DNA of 64,000 nt, taken from positions 3,224,001 to 3,288,000 of the forward strand of contig NZ_VFMN01000001.1 in NCBI RefSeq assembly GCF_006715055.1. Reading direction: 5' to 3'. The notes under the pieces were generated by a model, which had not been told where the DNA came from, ran no database searches, and worked only from the letters and a program-made list of their open reading frames with translations. Made by a program: the position numbers and the translations under genes. Within the stretch, counting starts at the first letter, position 1; the number at the start of each line of letters is the position of its first letter. Source of the stretch: Lapillicoccus jejuensis. Its GTDB lineage: Bacteria; Actinomycetota; Actinomycetes; Actinomycetales; Dermatophilaceae. Below, in pieces: positions 16,558 to 25,030 of this stretch.

Positions 16558-19500
16558 CTCCGCTCATCCCCGGTCGTCCTGTCTCGCGCCCGCGGCGCGG
16601 GTGCGCCGCCCAGCTCCTGCGCGAACGCCGTCCGCAGCGCCACGACCCGCCCGAGCCGGTCGAGGGCGCGCCGCAGCCCCGGCCGGGGTGAGCCGGTCGC
16701 GAGCAGCCGCCGCGCCCAGGCCCGCCAGCGTTCCTCGTCGTCGGGGTCGTCGAGCCGCACCCGCCGGGCGGCCAGCGCCACGAGCAGCCCGTCCCCGTCG
16801 AGACCGGCCTCGGCGAGCGCCCGCACCGACGCACCCAGCGCCCGCGGCCACGGCGCCGGGACGGGCTCGAGGACCTCGAGGAGGTCGGGGGTGACGGGCC
16901 GGCCCTGCGCGACCCGCAGACCGAGCAGCGCGACGAGCGGCTCGGCGCGCTCGGCCGCGGGGAGCACCCCGACGAGCCGGGCGGGGGCGTCGGGCCGGAC
17001 GGCGAGCAGGGCCCGCGCCCAGGCGACGTCCTGCTGCTCGACGGCGGCACCGACCCACGCGGCGTCGAGGACGGGGGCCAGGTCACCCTCGCGCGGGAGC
17101 GCGAGGACGGCGTCCGGACCGTCGCCGACCAGCCGCTCCCACGTCGCCAAGGGGGTGGTGAGGACGAGCCGGTGCAGGAGCCACGCGCGTGGACCTCCCG
17201 GCCAGCCCGCCGGTGGCGGGGCGCCGAGCCCGTCCCGCACGGCGCCGGGCGCCAGCGCCTCCAGCTCGGCGACGTCGGTGGGTGCGCCCACCCGCAGCAC
17301 CGGCCGGCGCCGCAGCCCGCTCGTGCCGAGGAGGACGTACGGCGTCGCCCGCGCCGCCGCCCGCTCGCCGGCCCCGGTGGAGCCGCCCGCCCGGGCGACC
17401 TGCGCGGCGAGGCGCAGCAGCAGCCGGGCGGCGACGTCGCGGACCTCGCGGCGCCGGTCGTCGCGGGCCCGCTCGAGCAGCGCCTCGTCGTCCGGGCCGA
17501 GCCCGGTGGCGAGGACGTCGAGGAAGAGCGCCCGGTCGGGCGGGGTCTCCTGGGCCCAGGTGCGGGTCAGCGCGGCCCGGGCCCGGTCCGGGTCGACCGC
17601 GCGCGTGGCCCGCAGCCAGCGCTCGCGCTCCGGGCCGACGCCGTCCCACCCGTCCCGTCCGTGTGCCCCGTCCGCCCCGTCGGGGGAAGCCGACTCGACG
17701 CCCTGCGGGGTGCCGTCGTCCCCGCCGACGGCACCGGACGGGTCCACCTGCCCGAGCCAGCGCAGCCGGGCGCCACCGAGCCGCGCGACCAGCGTCGCGA
17801 GCGACCCACCGCCCCGCTCACCCCGTTCGGCGAGCGCGACCAGGGCGACGAGGGTCTCGGGCGGGGCGACGACGCCGGCCGCGACGGCCTGCTGCAGCAG
17901 GTCGGCGGCCAGCCCACGGTCCAGCTCGACGGCCTCGAGGACGAGGGCGACGAGCCGCGGAGCCACGACGGGCGCGGTCTCCGGCGGCGCGGGCGGCAGT
18001 GGCCGGGCGCGGCCGGTGACCGGGGCGGCCGCGACCGCGCGGGCCTCCAGGGCGGCCAGGTCGAGCAGCGCCGTCGCCGGGTCGCTGCGCTCGACCCCGG
18101 CGGCGCTCACGGCGACGACGGGGTGGAAGCCGCCCACCGGCAGCGGCCGGCTGCCCGCCCCGACCGTGGCCGCCGCGACGAGCTCGCGCCACGCCGCCGA
18201 CCGCCGTGGCCCGCCGTCACCGGCGTCCGCTGCCGCCGCGGAGGACGCCGCCGGGCCCGACCCATCCGACCCGCCCGACCTATCCGACCCGCCCGCTCCG
18301 CCCCAGCCGCTCGACCCGCCCGAGGGCGCGACGAGCGGCCACGCCCCGAGCACGAGCACCGCGCCGTCGACGACCTCGACGGCCGCGGTGACGGGCGCGC
18401 CACCGGACACCGCGAGCAGCCGGCGCCAGAACGCCACCGCGCCCCCGCCCGGCCCCAGCACGGCGAGGCTGTCACCGTCGGCGTCGACGAGGGCCCACCC
18501 GTCCGGTCCGCCCGCGGGCCGGGCCTCGAGAAGCCCCGGCCAGGCCGAGGTCCACGGGTCGGCGGCGAGGGCGGCGGCCGCCTCGTCGAGCAGCCGGGCG
18601 ACGGTGCGGGGGCGGGGCGACGCGGCGACCCAGTCGAGCCGGTCGACGACGACCGGGTCGGCGAGCACCGCCCGCAGCGGCGGGTCGCCCGGGTAGAAGT
18701 GCGCCGGCCCCTCGACGACGGTCCCGGGGCGCAGCGACGCGTCGGGTGCCTGCCCGCCGGCGCCGAAGGTCAGCACGAGCGCGGGCCGGTCGGTGCTCTC
18801 GCCCCACAGCCGGGTCCGGCGCGTGACGAGGCCGCCCTGCTCGGTCTGCTCGACGGCGAGGACCTGCCAGCGGTCCGGCACCCCCTCCGTGGCGAGGACC
18901 GCCTCGGTCGGCACGGTGTAGCCCACCCGGGAGCGGACCGTCGCCGCCAGCCCGTCGGGCAGGGCGTCGAGCCGGCCGTGGGCCCGGGCGAGCAGGTGCA
19001 GCCCGGCCAGCTCCTGCAGCAGCCGCCCCGGCCAGTCACCGCCGGTGCCGACGACCTGCGGCAGCCGGCGCAACGTCGCGGCGACCCCGGGCGCCTGCGC
19101 GTCGACCATCCGCGCCGCGACGGGGTCGAACCGGTGGTACGCGTCGGCGCTCGCGTTCGCGACCCCGGTGCGGACCTGGTCGGCGAGCCAGCGCTCGAGC
19201 TCCTCGAGCCCGGCGCCCACCCGCGCAGCCCGGCGGGCGACCGTGGCCGGCGAGGTGCCGCGGGCGGCCCGCGGGGTGTCGGGGGCCGCGGCCCGCTCGG
19301 CGCGGCCGAGCCGGGCGGCCAGCCAGGCGGCGGCGTACGGCGGCGGGTCGGCCACGGTCCCCGGGCCGCCGGCCAGCGACCCGGTCGACCACAGCAGGAG
19401 CAGGGCCAGGGCGTGCTTGCAGGGGAGCTTGCGGCTCGGGCACGTGCAGGTCGTCGCCACCGTGCCCCCGCCGGCGCCCTCGCCGAAATCGACGACGGTC

Positions 19501-19661
19501 CGGTACGGCGCCGTGCCGCTGCCGACGCACTCGCCCCACAGCAGGCGGTCGGAGGCGCCGGTCCCGGACCACATCGACGGGGTGGCGGTGCGCCGCGCGG
19601 CCGTCCGCGCGGCGTCGTCGGACGCGAGCGCGAGCACCTGCTCGAGCTCCCACGGCGTCAC
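16554..19661 (-). CDS. SWIM zinc-finger protein, first gene of the SWIM-MoxR-DUF5682-VWA operon
   Basis: A 1035-residue protein. The SWIM zinc finger CTCPSRKLPCKHALAL carries Cys72, Cys74, Cys81 and His83 (CxCx6CxH), a fold linked to DNA or protein binding. The remaining ~900 residues are Ala/Arg/Leu-rich and helical, with two low-complexity insertions (around residues 455-490 with Ser/Gly/Asp repeats, and 630-680). Start GTG 19659-19661 has GGGGAGG 5-6 nt upstream. The stop overlaps the MoxR ATG. SWIM proteins of this size recur next to MoxR/DUF5682/VWA genes in actinobacteria. Role unknown; a target-recognition subunit is an inference. Confidence 0.82.
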   Translation of the reverse strand: MTPWELEQVLALASDDAARTAARRTATPSMWSGTGASDRLLWGECVGSGTAPYRTVVDFGEGAGGGTVATTCTCPSRKLPCKHALALLLLWSTGSLAGGPGTVADPPPYAAAWLAARLGRAERAAAPDTPRAARGTSPATVARRAARVGAGLEELERWLADQVRTGVANASADAYHRFDPVAARMVDAQAPGVAATLRRLPQVVGTGGDWPGRLLQELAGLHLLARAHGRLDALPDGLAATVRSRVGYTVPTEAVLATEGVPDRWQVLAVEQTEQGGLVTRRTRLWGESTDRPALVLTFGAGGQAPDASLRPGTVVEGPAHFYPGDPPLRAVLADPVVVDRLDWVAASPRPRTVARLLDEAAAALAADPWTSAWPGLLEARPAGGPDGWALVDADGDSLAVLGPGGGAVAFWRRLLAVSGGAPVTAAVEVVDGAVLVLGAWPLVAPSGGSSGWGGAGGSDRSGGSDGSGPAASSAAAADAGDGGPRRSAAWRELVAAATVGAGSRPLPVGGFHPVVAVSAAGVERSDPATALLDLAALEARAVAAAPVTGRARPLPPAPPETAPVVAPRLVALVLEAVELDRGLAADLLQQAVAAGVVAPPETLVALVALAERGERGGGSLATLVARLGGARLRWLGQVDPSGAVGGDDGTPQGVESASPDGADGAHGRDGWDGVGPERERWLRATRAVDPDRARAALTRTWAQETPPDRALFLDVLATGLGPDDEALLERARDDRRREVRDVAARLLLRLAAQVARAGGSTGAGERAAARATPYVLLGTSGLRRRPVLRVGAPTDVAELEALAPGAVRDGLGAPPPAGWPGGPRAWLLHRLVLTTPLATWERLVGDGPDAVLALPREGDLAPVLDAAWVGAAVEQQDVAWARALLAVRPDAPARLVGVLPAAERAEPLVALLGLRVAQGRPVTPDLLEVLEPVPAPWPRALGASVRALAEAGLDGDGLLVALAARRVRLDDPDDEERWRAWARRLLATGSPRPGLRRALDRLGRVVALRTAFAQELGGAPAPRARDRTTGDERR

Positions 19662-19707
19662 GGCGTCCTCCCCATGGCGGGAACGTACCGGCCGGCCCCG
19701 ACAGCCC

Positions 19708-20472
19708 TCAGCCGGCGGTCCCTGACGACGGCAGCTGCACCCAGCGGCCCGCCTCGACGTCCCAGCCGTAGTGCGTCGTCACGCGGGCGCCGCTGATGAG
19801 GTTGAGGGTGTCGGGCTGGCCGTCGACGAGGGTCGTGCCGTGGCGGCCGTCGTCGGCGGTCCAGTGCACGGTGGCCGCCCAGCGCATGCTCACCGCCTCC
19901 GTCCGCAGGTCGAGGACGAGCCGCGCGCTCGTGCCGGCCGCGACCCGCAGCGGGAGCGTCCCGCCCGGCTGCGGGGTGAGGGTGACCCGGCGGCCGTCGG
20001 CGGCGCCGTCGAGGTCGCCCGCCAGGACGACGGCGGGCGTCGACGCCGAGCGCGCGACCGGCATCATCGTGCCCGGGCGGCACCGCGAGTCGAGCCGCCA
20101 GTCGCGCTGGAGCATCGGCAGGGCCTGCGAGCCGGACACCTCGACCGAGGTGACGGTGACCGCGGCGCCGCGGGCGAGGACGGTGACCCGGGTGCGGCTG
20201 CTGCCGACCGGGTTGGCCAGCGTCCGCACCGTCCACGCGGCGAGCGCGTCCTGGGGCTGCCCGTCGGCGGGGGGAGGGACCGGCGGGTCGGCGAGGTTGC
20301 GACCGGGCACGGCGACGACGTAGCAGGAGCCGTCCAGCGGCAGCCGCAGCGCCTCGGCGGTCAGCGGCGACGGCGTCGGCTCGGCGTCCACGAGCCGCAC
20401 CCCGACGACGACGCCGACCACGACCAGCAGGACGAGGGCGAGGACGGCCGGCAACGGCTCGCGCACGCTCAT
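19708..20472 (-). CDS. Membrane-anchored extracytoplasmic protein of unknown function
   Basis: A 254-residue protein with one strong N-terminal membrane segment (about residues 8-30, LPAVLALVLLVVVGVVVGV) and a beta-rich outer domain with repeated Thr/Val strands (TRVTVLARGAAVTVTSVEV; RVTLTPQPGGTLPLRV). Cysteines near residues 48 and 131 might pair. I chose ATG 20470-20472; in-frame upstream codons would add 59 proline-rich residues without hydrophobic character. Its stop is 46 nt before the SWIM gene start on the same strand, so it could be the first gene of that operon. No family recognised. Confidence 0.65.
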   Translation of the reverse strand: MSVREPLPAVLALVLLVVVGVVVGVRLVDAEPTPSPLTAEALRLPLDGSCYVVAVPGRNLADPPVPPPADGQPQDALAAWTVRTLANPVGSSRTRVTVLARGAAVTVTSVEVSGSQALPMLQRDWRLDSRCRPGTMMPVARSASTPAVVLAGDLDGAADGRRVTLTPQPGGTLPLRVAAGTSARLVLDLRTEAVSMRWAATVHWTADDGRHGTTLVDGQPDTLNLISGARVTTHYGWDVEAGRWVQLPSSGTAG

Positions 20473-20559
20473 CCCGAGCAACGACCGCCGCTCCCGAGGA
20501 CCTGCCACGACGGCAGTCTGCCTCAGGTCCAGCGGGGCGGGCGGGGCGCGCGGGTGCGA

Positions 20560-20596
20560 GCGCGGCCTCCCAGCTGGGGGAGGTGGGAGGCCGCGC
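20560..20596 (-). terminator. 13-bp perfect stem-loop
   Basis: GCGCGGCCTCCCA and TGGGAGGCCGCGC pair perfectly around an 11-nt loop. It lies about 300 nt past the end of the tandem MarR genes and 88 nt before the start of the 19708-20472 gene on the leftward strand, so it may be a terminator or an attenuator. Confidence 0.45.
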
Positions 20597-20784
20597 GGCG
20601 AGTGCGACGAAGGGGAGGGCCGCAGCATCGCGTCCGGCGGGGACCCCACGTCCTCGGCCGGGTCGGCCGGGGACGTCCCCCGTCCTCCTGCGGCGGGGGT
20701 GCGTCACTGACCGTGGTGGTGCACAGCCCGGTCACCTCCACACAGGTGCCTCGCTGTCGAGACGATCGTGCCTGAGGCGGTAGC

Positions 20785-20796
20785 GCTTGAGCAAGC
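20785..20796. promoter_or_regulatory. Small inverted repeat, possible operator
   Basis: GCTTG-AG-CAAGC at the edge of an AT-rich island, downstream of three MarR genes. MarR-type sites are often short palindromes of this size; binding is speculative. Confidence 0.25.
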
Positions 20797-20894
20797 ATCT
20801 CGGACAACAAGTAATAATGCCATCAAATCGCCCACAACGGAACTTTTCTCCGGAGCGGTGGTGGACCGTTCACATGACCACGACGCCGAGGAGC

Positions 20895-21410
20895 TCAGAG
20901 CCGTCGGCGCGGCGGCGCGACCGGCGGCAGCGCGCCCACGTGCTCGGCCGAGAGGCGCACCTGCTCGGTGACCAGGGCGAGCAATCGGGCCGCCTCGACC
21001 CGGTCGCCCTCGTCCATGGCGAGGAACGGGCGGGCGAGGACGGCGTACAGGCCCATCGGGTCGTCGGCGGGGGTGTGCACCTCGACGATGGTCCGGCGGC
21101 GGTCGGTCGGGTGCCGCCGGCGGCTCATCAGGCCGCGCGGCTCGAGCCGGTCGAGCATGACGGTCACCGCGCTGGGGCTCAGGCCGAGCCCGTCGGCCAG
21201 CTCGCGCTGGGTCATCGGGCCATGGGTCTGCAGGTGGGTCAGGGCGATGATCTCGTTGACGCTGATGCCGAGGTGGCGGGCCACCTCGAGGCGGACCGAC
21301 TCGTTGGCCGCGAAGAGGTCGCGCAGGGCGGTGAGCACGTCGAGCAGCCCGGGCGCCGCGAGCGGCCCACCCGGGGTCGAGTCCTGCGCGTCGTCGCCCA
21401 CCGGCGTCAT
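20895..21410 (-). CDS. MarR-family regulator, tandem paralogue A
   Basis: A 171-residue winged-helix regulator. The recognition region is MTQRELADGLGLSPSAVTVM followed by LDRLEPRGLMSRRRHPTDRRR. Start ATG 21408-21410; last of three consecutive leftward MarR genes. It shares with paralogues B and C the order ARHxG(I/L)...EI/DV-xALTHLQxHGxM(T/S)QR and the motif ARPFL in the C-terminal helix, so all three descend from duplications. Ends in APPRRRL. Targets unknown. Confidence 0.87.
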   Translation of the reverse strand: MTPVGDDAQDSTPGGPLAAPGLLDVLTALRDLFAANESVRLEVARHLGISVNEIIALTHLQTHGPMTQRELADGLGLSPSAVTVMLDRLEPRGLMSRRRHPTDRRRTIVEVHTPADDPMGLYAVLARPFLAMDEGDRVEAARLLALVTEQVRLSAEHVGALPPVAPPRRRL

Positions 21411-21444
21411 GCTCGCACGCGCGAGGACGCCGTACGGCGGGTTC

Positions 21445-21951
21445 TCAGCCCTCCGGCGCGGGGGTGGGCGGCACGCGCGCCCCGGTCACCGGCGGGAGCG
21501 CCTCGACGGCCGCCACCGACTCCTCGAGGATCTCCCGCAGCTGGGGGAGCAGCCGGATGGCGTGCCGCCGGTCCTCTTCGCTGAGGCGCAGGAAGGGCCG
21601 GGCGATCGCGCCGTAGACGCCGAGCGGGTCGGCGGCCGCCGAGTACACGTGCACGAGGGTGCGGCGCCGGTCGTGCGGGTCGGGGACGCGGGTCATCAGG
21701 CCGAGCGGCTCGAGCCGGTCGAGCATGACCGTCACCGCGCTCGTGCTGATGCCGAGCCCCTCGGCGAGCTGGCGCTGGCTCATCGCCCCGTGGACCTGCA
21801 GGTGGGTCAGGGCCATGACGTCGGCCACCGGGAGCCCGAAGTGGCGGGCCACGGCGACGCGCAGCCGGCTGTTGGCGTCACCGAGGTCGCGGGTCTCGTG
21901 GACGACCTCCCTGATGCCGGGTTGGGCGAAGGGGTCCCCGTCCGTGCTCAC
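21445..21951 (-). CDS. MarR-family regulator, tandem paralogue B
   Basis: A 168-residue winged-helix regulator with MSQRQLAEGLGISTSAVTVM and LDRLEPLGLMTRVPDPHDRRR. I prefer GTG 21949-21951 (product MSTDGDP...); GTG 21964-21966 would add five residues. Neither has a strong ribosome-binding site. Closest by eye to paralogue A, including the AIARPFLRLSEEDR helix. It lies 37 nt after paralogue C and 34 nt before paralogue A, so the three form one transcription unit. Confidence 0.85.
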   Translation of the reverse strand: MSTDGDPFAQPGIREVVHETRDLGDANSRLRVAVARHFGLPVADVMALTHLQVHGAMSQRQLAEGLGISTSAVTVMLDRLEPLGLMTRVPDPHDRRRTLVHVYSAAADPLGVYGAIARPFLRLSEEDRRHAIRLLPQLREILEESVAAVEALPPVTGARVPPTPAPEG

Positions 21952-21988
21952 GCCGCATGGTCCCACGCGCCGGTGAGGGCGCGGACGA

Positions 21989-22492
21989 TCAGGTCACGCG
22001 GCGGCGCGGCGGCGCGGCGGACTCGAGGTCGTGCACGCGGGCGGCGGCCTGGGCGAGGTGCCGCGTCAGGAGGTCCATCAGCTCGGTGGCGGCGAGGCGC
22101 TGCGCCTCGTCCATCTCGAGGAAGGGTCGGGCGATGAGCGCGTTCGGCGAGACCGGCAGGCTGCCGTCGTCGACGAGCGTCGTGCGCACCAGGACCCGCC
22201 GCCGGTCGGTCGGGTGCGGGCTCTTGGCGACGAACCCGCGCGCGATGAGGCGGTCGACCATGACGGTGACGGCGCTCGGGGTGATCGACAGCCCCTCGGC
22301 GAGCTCGCGCTGGCTGAGCGGGCCGTGCCCGTCGAGGTAGGTCAGGGCGAGGATCTCGCTCACCGTCAGCCCCCAGAAGCGGGCCACCTCGACCCGCAGC
22401 TGTTCGGCGACGAGGGTGAGGTCCTGCAGCCGGGCGATCGCCTCGCCGACCTGCGCGGCGACCCGGGCCTCCGGCTGCGACGTCGTCGTCAC
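21989..22492 (-). CDS. MarR-family regulator, tandem paralogue C
   Basis: A 167-residue winged-helix regulator with LSQRELAEGLSITPSAVTVM and VDRLIARGFVAKSPHPTDRRR. Start GTG 22490-22492. First gene of the MarR triplet. The C-terminal helix has IARPFLEMDEAQR like its neighbours and the end is APPRRRVT. No effector gene of the usual MarR kind (efflux pump, oxidoreductase) is adjacent on this strand, which makes the purpose of the cluster unclear. Confidence 0.87.
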   Translation of the reverse strand: MTTTSQPEARVAAQVGEAIARLQDLTLVAEQLRVEVARFWGLTVSEILALTYLDGHGPLSQRELAEGLSITPSAVTVMVDRLIARGFVAKSPHPTDRRRVLVRTTLVDDGSLPVSPNALIARPFLEMDEAQRLAATELMDLLTRHLAQAAARVHDLESAAPPRRRVT

Positions 22493-22896
22493 CGGGCGTG
22501 CCGCCGCGAGCGGGGGCGGAGGGGAAGGCCGTCGTCACCGCACGACATGTGCACGGAGGTCACCTCTGTCGTACGACTATGGGGATCATCGGACGGTGGA
22601 CGGCTCCCGCCGCTCGGGGGGAAGGCGGGAGACGTCCGGGTGTCACGGTGACGACGGCCTTGGCACCGACCGGTGGGGAGCCGAGCGGTGACAGCTGCGG
22701 GGGAGCAGCAGGTGCCACCATAGACAGTGGTTGCGCGAGTGCATAGTGAAACGGCTCAACAATCTTCCGATTGGACGAACTCGGCGCAGGAGATCGACGA
22801 GATTCCCGTGCTCCCCGCAGCCTGCTCCCATCGTCGCGTGATGGGGTTCCGCGACGACGCGGGCAGGATCCGGCGTCCGACGGGAGGGACGCGCCG
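22493..22896. other. Divergent intergenic region between the MarR triplet and the tyrosine phosphatase
   Basis: No convincing gene. It contains GTCAC-G-GTGAC (22642-22652), and an AT-richer island at 22715-22810 that probably carries the promoters of both directions. No clean TAnnnT box lies directly before either start. Confidence 0.35.
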
Positions 22897-23595
22897 GTGC
22901 CGCACCTGCTCTTCGTGTGCTCGGCCAACCGGGCCCGCTCGGTCCTCGCCGAGCTGCACGCGCGCCGGCTCCTGCTGCGGTACGACGCCCCGTCGCTCAC
23001 CGTCGCGAGCGCGGGCACCGAGGCCGTCGCGGGGGAGCCGGTCTGGCCGCCGGCGATGCTCGCGGCCCGCGGGGCCGGCCTCGACCCGTCGGCGCACCGG
23101 TCCCGCCCGCTCGCCGCGTCGCTCGTCGCCGAAGCCGACCTCGTGCTGACCGCGACCCGGGCGCAGCGCGACGCCGTACGGGCGCGGTTCGCCGACCTGC
23201 CGGGGGTGGCCGGGACGGCGTCCAAGGTCCTCACCTGGCGCGAGCTGGAGGGGGTGCTCGAGCACGTCACCCCGCAGTGGGGCGACGTCCCGCTCGAGCA
23301 GCGGCCGGCGCTCGTGCCGGCCTTCGTCGCGCACTACCGCGGCGGACTCCCGACACCTACGCCCACCGACCTCGACGCGCTCGACCCGTCCGGCCGCGGC
23401 CCGCAGGCGATGGCGGCGGTCGCCCGCCAGACGCAGGACGCGGTGCGGCTGCTCGTCGAGGCGCTCTGCCGGCCGGCGGCGTCCGCGGACCGGGAGGTCG
23501 ACGGCCGCGACGAGGAGAAGGTGGCGGGTGCCTCGCCCCCACGACGAAACACCCACCACCTCCGGAGGGCTCCCCTCCCCGGGAGCCATTGGTAA
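22897..23595 (+). CDS. Low-molecular-weight protein-tyrosine phosphatase (Wzb-like)
   Basis: A 232-residue protein. The N-terminal P-loop VCSANRARS gives the CX5R signature (Cys8 to Arg14) that carries the nucleophile of LMW-PTPs, although the usual GNxCRS is altered to ANRARS. A later LDPSGRGPQAM could supply the Asp-Pro general acid. GTG 22897 has GGGAGGG 8 nt upstream. In capsule/exopolysaccharide clusters such enzymes dephosphorylate the BY-kinase; a Wzc-like gene lies 3 kb downstream on the other strand. The last ~25 residues are Arg/Pro-rich and coincide with a terminator-like hairpin, so the C-terminus may be an unselected extension. Confidence 0.78.
   Translation: MPHLLFVCSANRARSVLAELHARRLLLRYDAPSLTVASAGTEAVAGEPVWPPAMLAARGAGLDPSAHRSRPLAASLVAEADLVLTATRAQRDAVRARFADLPGVAGTASKVLTWRELEGVLEHVTPQWGDVPLEQRPALVPAFVAHYRGGLPTPTPTDLDALDPSGRGPQAMAAVARQTQDAVRLLVEALCRPAASADREVDGRDEEKVAGASPPRRNTHHLRRAPLPGSHW
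23568..23587. terminator. Terminator-like hairpin overlapping the end of the phosphatase gene
   Basis: GGCTCCC pairs with GGGAGCC around a 6-nt C-rich loop. It lies within the last codons of the rightward gene (stop 23593-23595) and downstream of the leftward gene ending at 23662, so it could act in both directions. Confidence 0.45.
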
Positions 23596-23661
23596 AGATA
23601 CCGTCAAGACTCCCGAAAAGTGATCGATCAGACCGTCGGTTTCCTGACAGCAACCCGATCG

Positions 23662-24660
23662 TCACCCACGTGATGTCGGATCGGGCCCGTCGAGCGACCA
23701 GATGAACCCTACGACGGCCCGTTCGAGCACGTGCAGGTGCCTCCGGGCGCGGTGCTGACCGTCCAGGGTGAGGCGCTCGCGGTGCAGGACGGTGTCCCGC
23801 GGACCGCGGATCCCCGCCCAGCGGGCCCACCACACCTCCTGCGGCAGCCGGTCGGGGTGGAACTGCACGGCGAGCTCGACGTCGCGCAGCCGGCCCCGGG
23901 CGACGTGCCGCAGGACCGGGTCGACGGGCGGCTCCCAGCGCGTGCGCGAGGAGATCTCCAGCGTCGTCTCGGCGCCCGCGGCCAGCGGCTGCGGCAGGGC
24001 GATGTCGACGGCCCAGCGGTCCCCGTCGAGGGCGTACGGCGCCCCCGGCGAGCCGCCCGCGACGAGCGAGACCGTCTCGTGGGCGGGCTCGAAGACGTGC
24101 CGCACGACGTGCACGTCGGTGCGCTGGGCGCGGATCCGCTGGGTGAAGTGGTGCGAGACGGGGGTGCCGTCGGCGCCGAGGACGTGCAGCTCGCGCAGGC
24201 TGACGACGTCGTACCCGGCGGGGCGGGTCAGCACGGGGGCGCCCCCGGGCGGCACCCGCCCGGGCCAGCCGACCACGACGGTCGAGGTGTCGCCGGCGCT
24301 CGTGGCCCGCAGCGCGTCGGCCTCGTCGGGGGTCAGGCCGAAGGCGCCGACGAACGCCTCGAGCCGATCGGGGGAGACCCGGCCGAGCAGGGCCTGGCGC
24401 ACGAGGTCGTCGAGCTGCTCGGGGCCGGCCTGCTCGTCGCCGGGGCGCTGCGGGTGCCGGCGCAGCCACGCGGCGAGGACGGCGGCGATGGCCAGCGCAT
24501 TGAGCCCGTCGGCGCGCACCCGGCGCGCGTGCGGGCGCCACACCGGGCGGTAGGGGCCCTCGAGCAGCGCGCGGAGCAGCTCACCGAGGGGTCCGGCCGG
24601 CGGGGGCGGAGGGGTGGGGGGCGAGCCGGCCGTCGGTGGGGTCGACGGGTCGAGCGACAT
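23662..24660 (-). CDS. Conserved-looking protein of unknown function
   Basis: A 332-residue protein I do not recognise. A proline-rich N-terminus (1-25) is followed by a helical segment with DGLNALAIAAVLAAWLRRH (about 50-68) and LEAFVGAFGLTPDEADALR (about 100-118), then a beta-rich domain from about 125 (ADGTPVSHHFTQRIRAQ; ETTLEISSRTRW; LPQEVWWARWAG), and a C-terminal helix HLHVLERAVVGFIW. No signal peptide. Start ATG 24658-24660 is supported by GGAAAGGA at 6 nt. The organisation suggests an N-terminal HTH-like or interaction domain plus a ligand or sensor domain, but this is only an impression. Confidence 0.6.
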   Translation of the reverse strand: MSLDPSTPPTAGSPPTPPPPPAGPLGELLRALLEGPYRPVWRPHARRVRADGLNALAIAAVLAAWLRRHPQRPGDEQAGPEQLDDLVRQALLGRVSPDRLEAFVGAFGLTPDEADALRATSAGDTSTVVVGWPGRVPPGGAPVLTRPAGYDVVSLRELHVLGADGTPVSHHFTQRIRAQRTDVHVVRHVFEPAHETVSLVAGGSPGAPYALDGDRWAVDIALPQPLAAGAETTLEISSRTRWEPPVDPVLRHVARGRLRDVELAVQFHPDRLPQEVWWARWAGIRGPRDTVLHRERLTLDGQHRARRHLHVLERAVVGFIWSLDGPDPTSRG

Positions 24661-24846
24661 CCGGGTCCTTTCCCCGAGAGCAGGGACGGGTGGAGCCGTG
24701 GCGAGGGTGAGGGGGTGGGAGTGGACCTGCGGGGGACCGGCGGGCGGGGTGGGGTGGAGCGGTGGACGTGCGCGCTCGCCGGGCTGCGCTCACACGGTCC
24801 CACGCGAGACGGAGTGGCGGAGCCGTATAGCGGCACTGCTTCTCCC

Positions 24847-24852
24847 TACGCT
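24847..24852 (+). promoter_or_regulatory. -10 box for a leaderless small gene
   Basis: TACGCT (TAnnnT) is followed by exactly 6 nt and then ATG 24859, the spacing expected when transcription starts at the A of the start codon. No Shine-Dalgarno is present; no clear -35. Confidence 0.45.
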
Positions 24853-24858
24853 GGGACC

Positions 24859-25008
24859 ATGTCCGACGCCGTCGTCCGGCACCGCCGCCACCCTTCGCTG
24901 GGGTCGGTCGCGGGGTCGCTGGCGCAGGCGGCGCTCTTCGTGCTCATGGTCGCCCCGTCGGCGGTGCTGTGGGCGGTGCTGGTGCACGTGCTCCTGTTCC
25001 GCCGCTGA
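24859..25008 (+). CDS. Small single-pass membrane protein, paralogue 1
   Basis: A 49-residue protein: a basic N-terminus (HRRHPS), then a hydrophobic helix from about residue 18 to 46 ending in FRR. The core FVLMVAPSAVLWAVLVH is closely similar in order to FVVMITPSIAVAVWVIR in the 66-residue protein at 26143-26343, so the two are paralogues. GC3 is high throughout and the start follows a leaderless-type promoter. No family recognised; a membrane-anchored regulator or stress peptide is possible but unsupported. Confidence 0.55.
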   Translation: MSDAVVRHRRHPSLGSVAGSLAQAALFVLMVAPSAVLWAVLVHVLLFRR

Positions 25009-25030
25009 CGGGCCGGTCCCGGCGCGGGGC

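Larger units (their letters stand above)
20473..20894. other. Regulatory region upstream of the membrane-anchored protein
   Basis: No gene seen. It holds a strong hairpin (20560-20596), an AT-richer island (20795-20855) and the inverted repeat GCTTGAGCAAGC (20785-20796). A leftward promoter in the island could serve the 19708-20472 gene; no single -35/-10 pair stands out. Confidence 0.35.

Noticed and set aside
15532-18696. 1054-codon plus-strand frame opposite the MoxR/SWIM genes
   Set aside because: Antisense to clearly recognisable AAA+ and SWIM proteins; composition is Ser/Arg/Pro-rich without motifs.
23596-23661. Possible riboswitch near GGGAGCCATTGGTAAAG
   Set aside because: Lies downstream of both convergent genes, so it cannot lead a reading frame; better explained as terminator surroundings.
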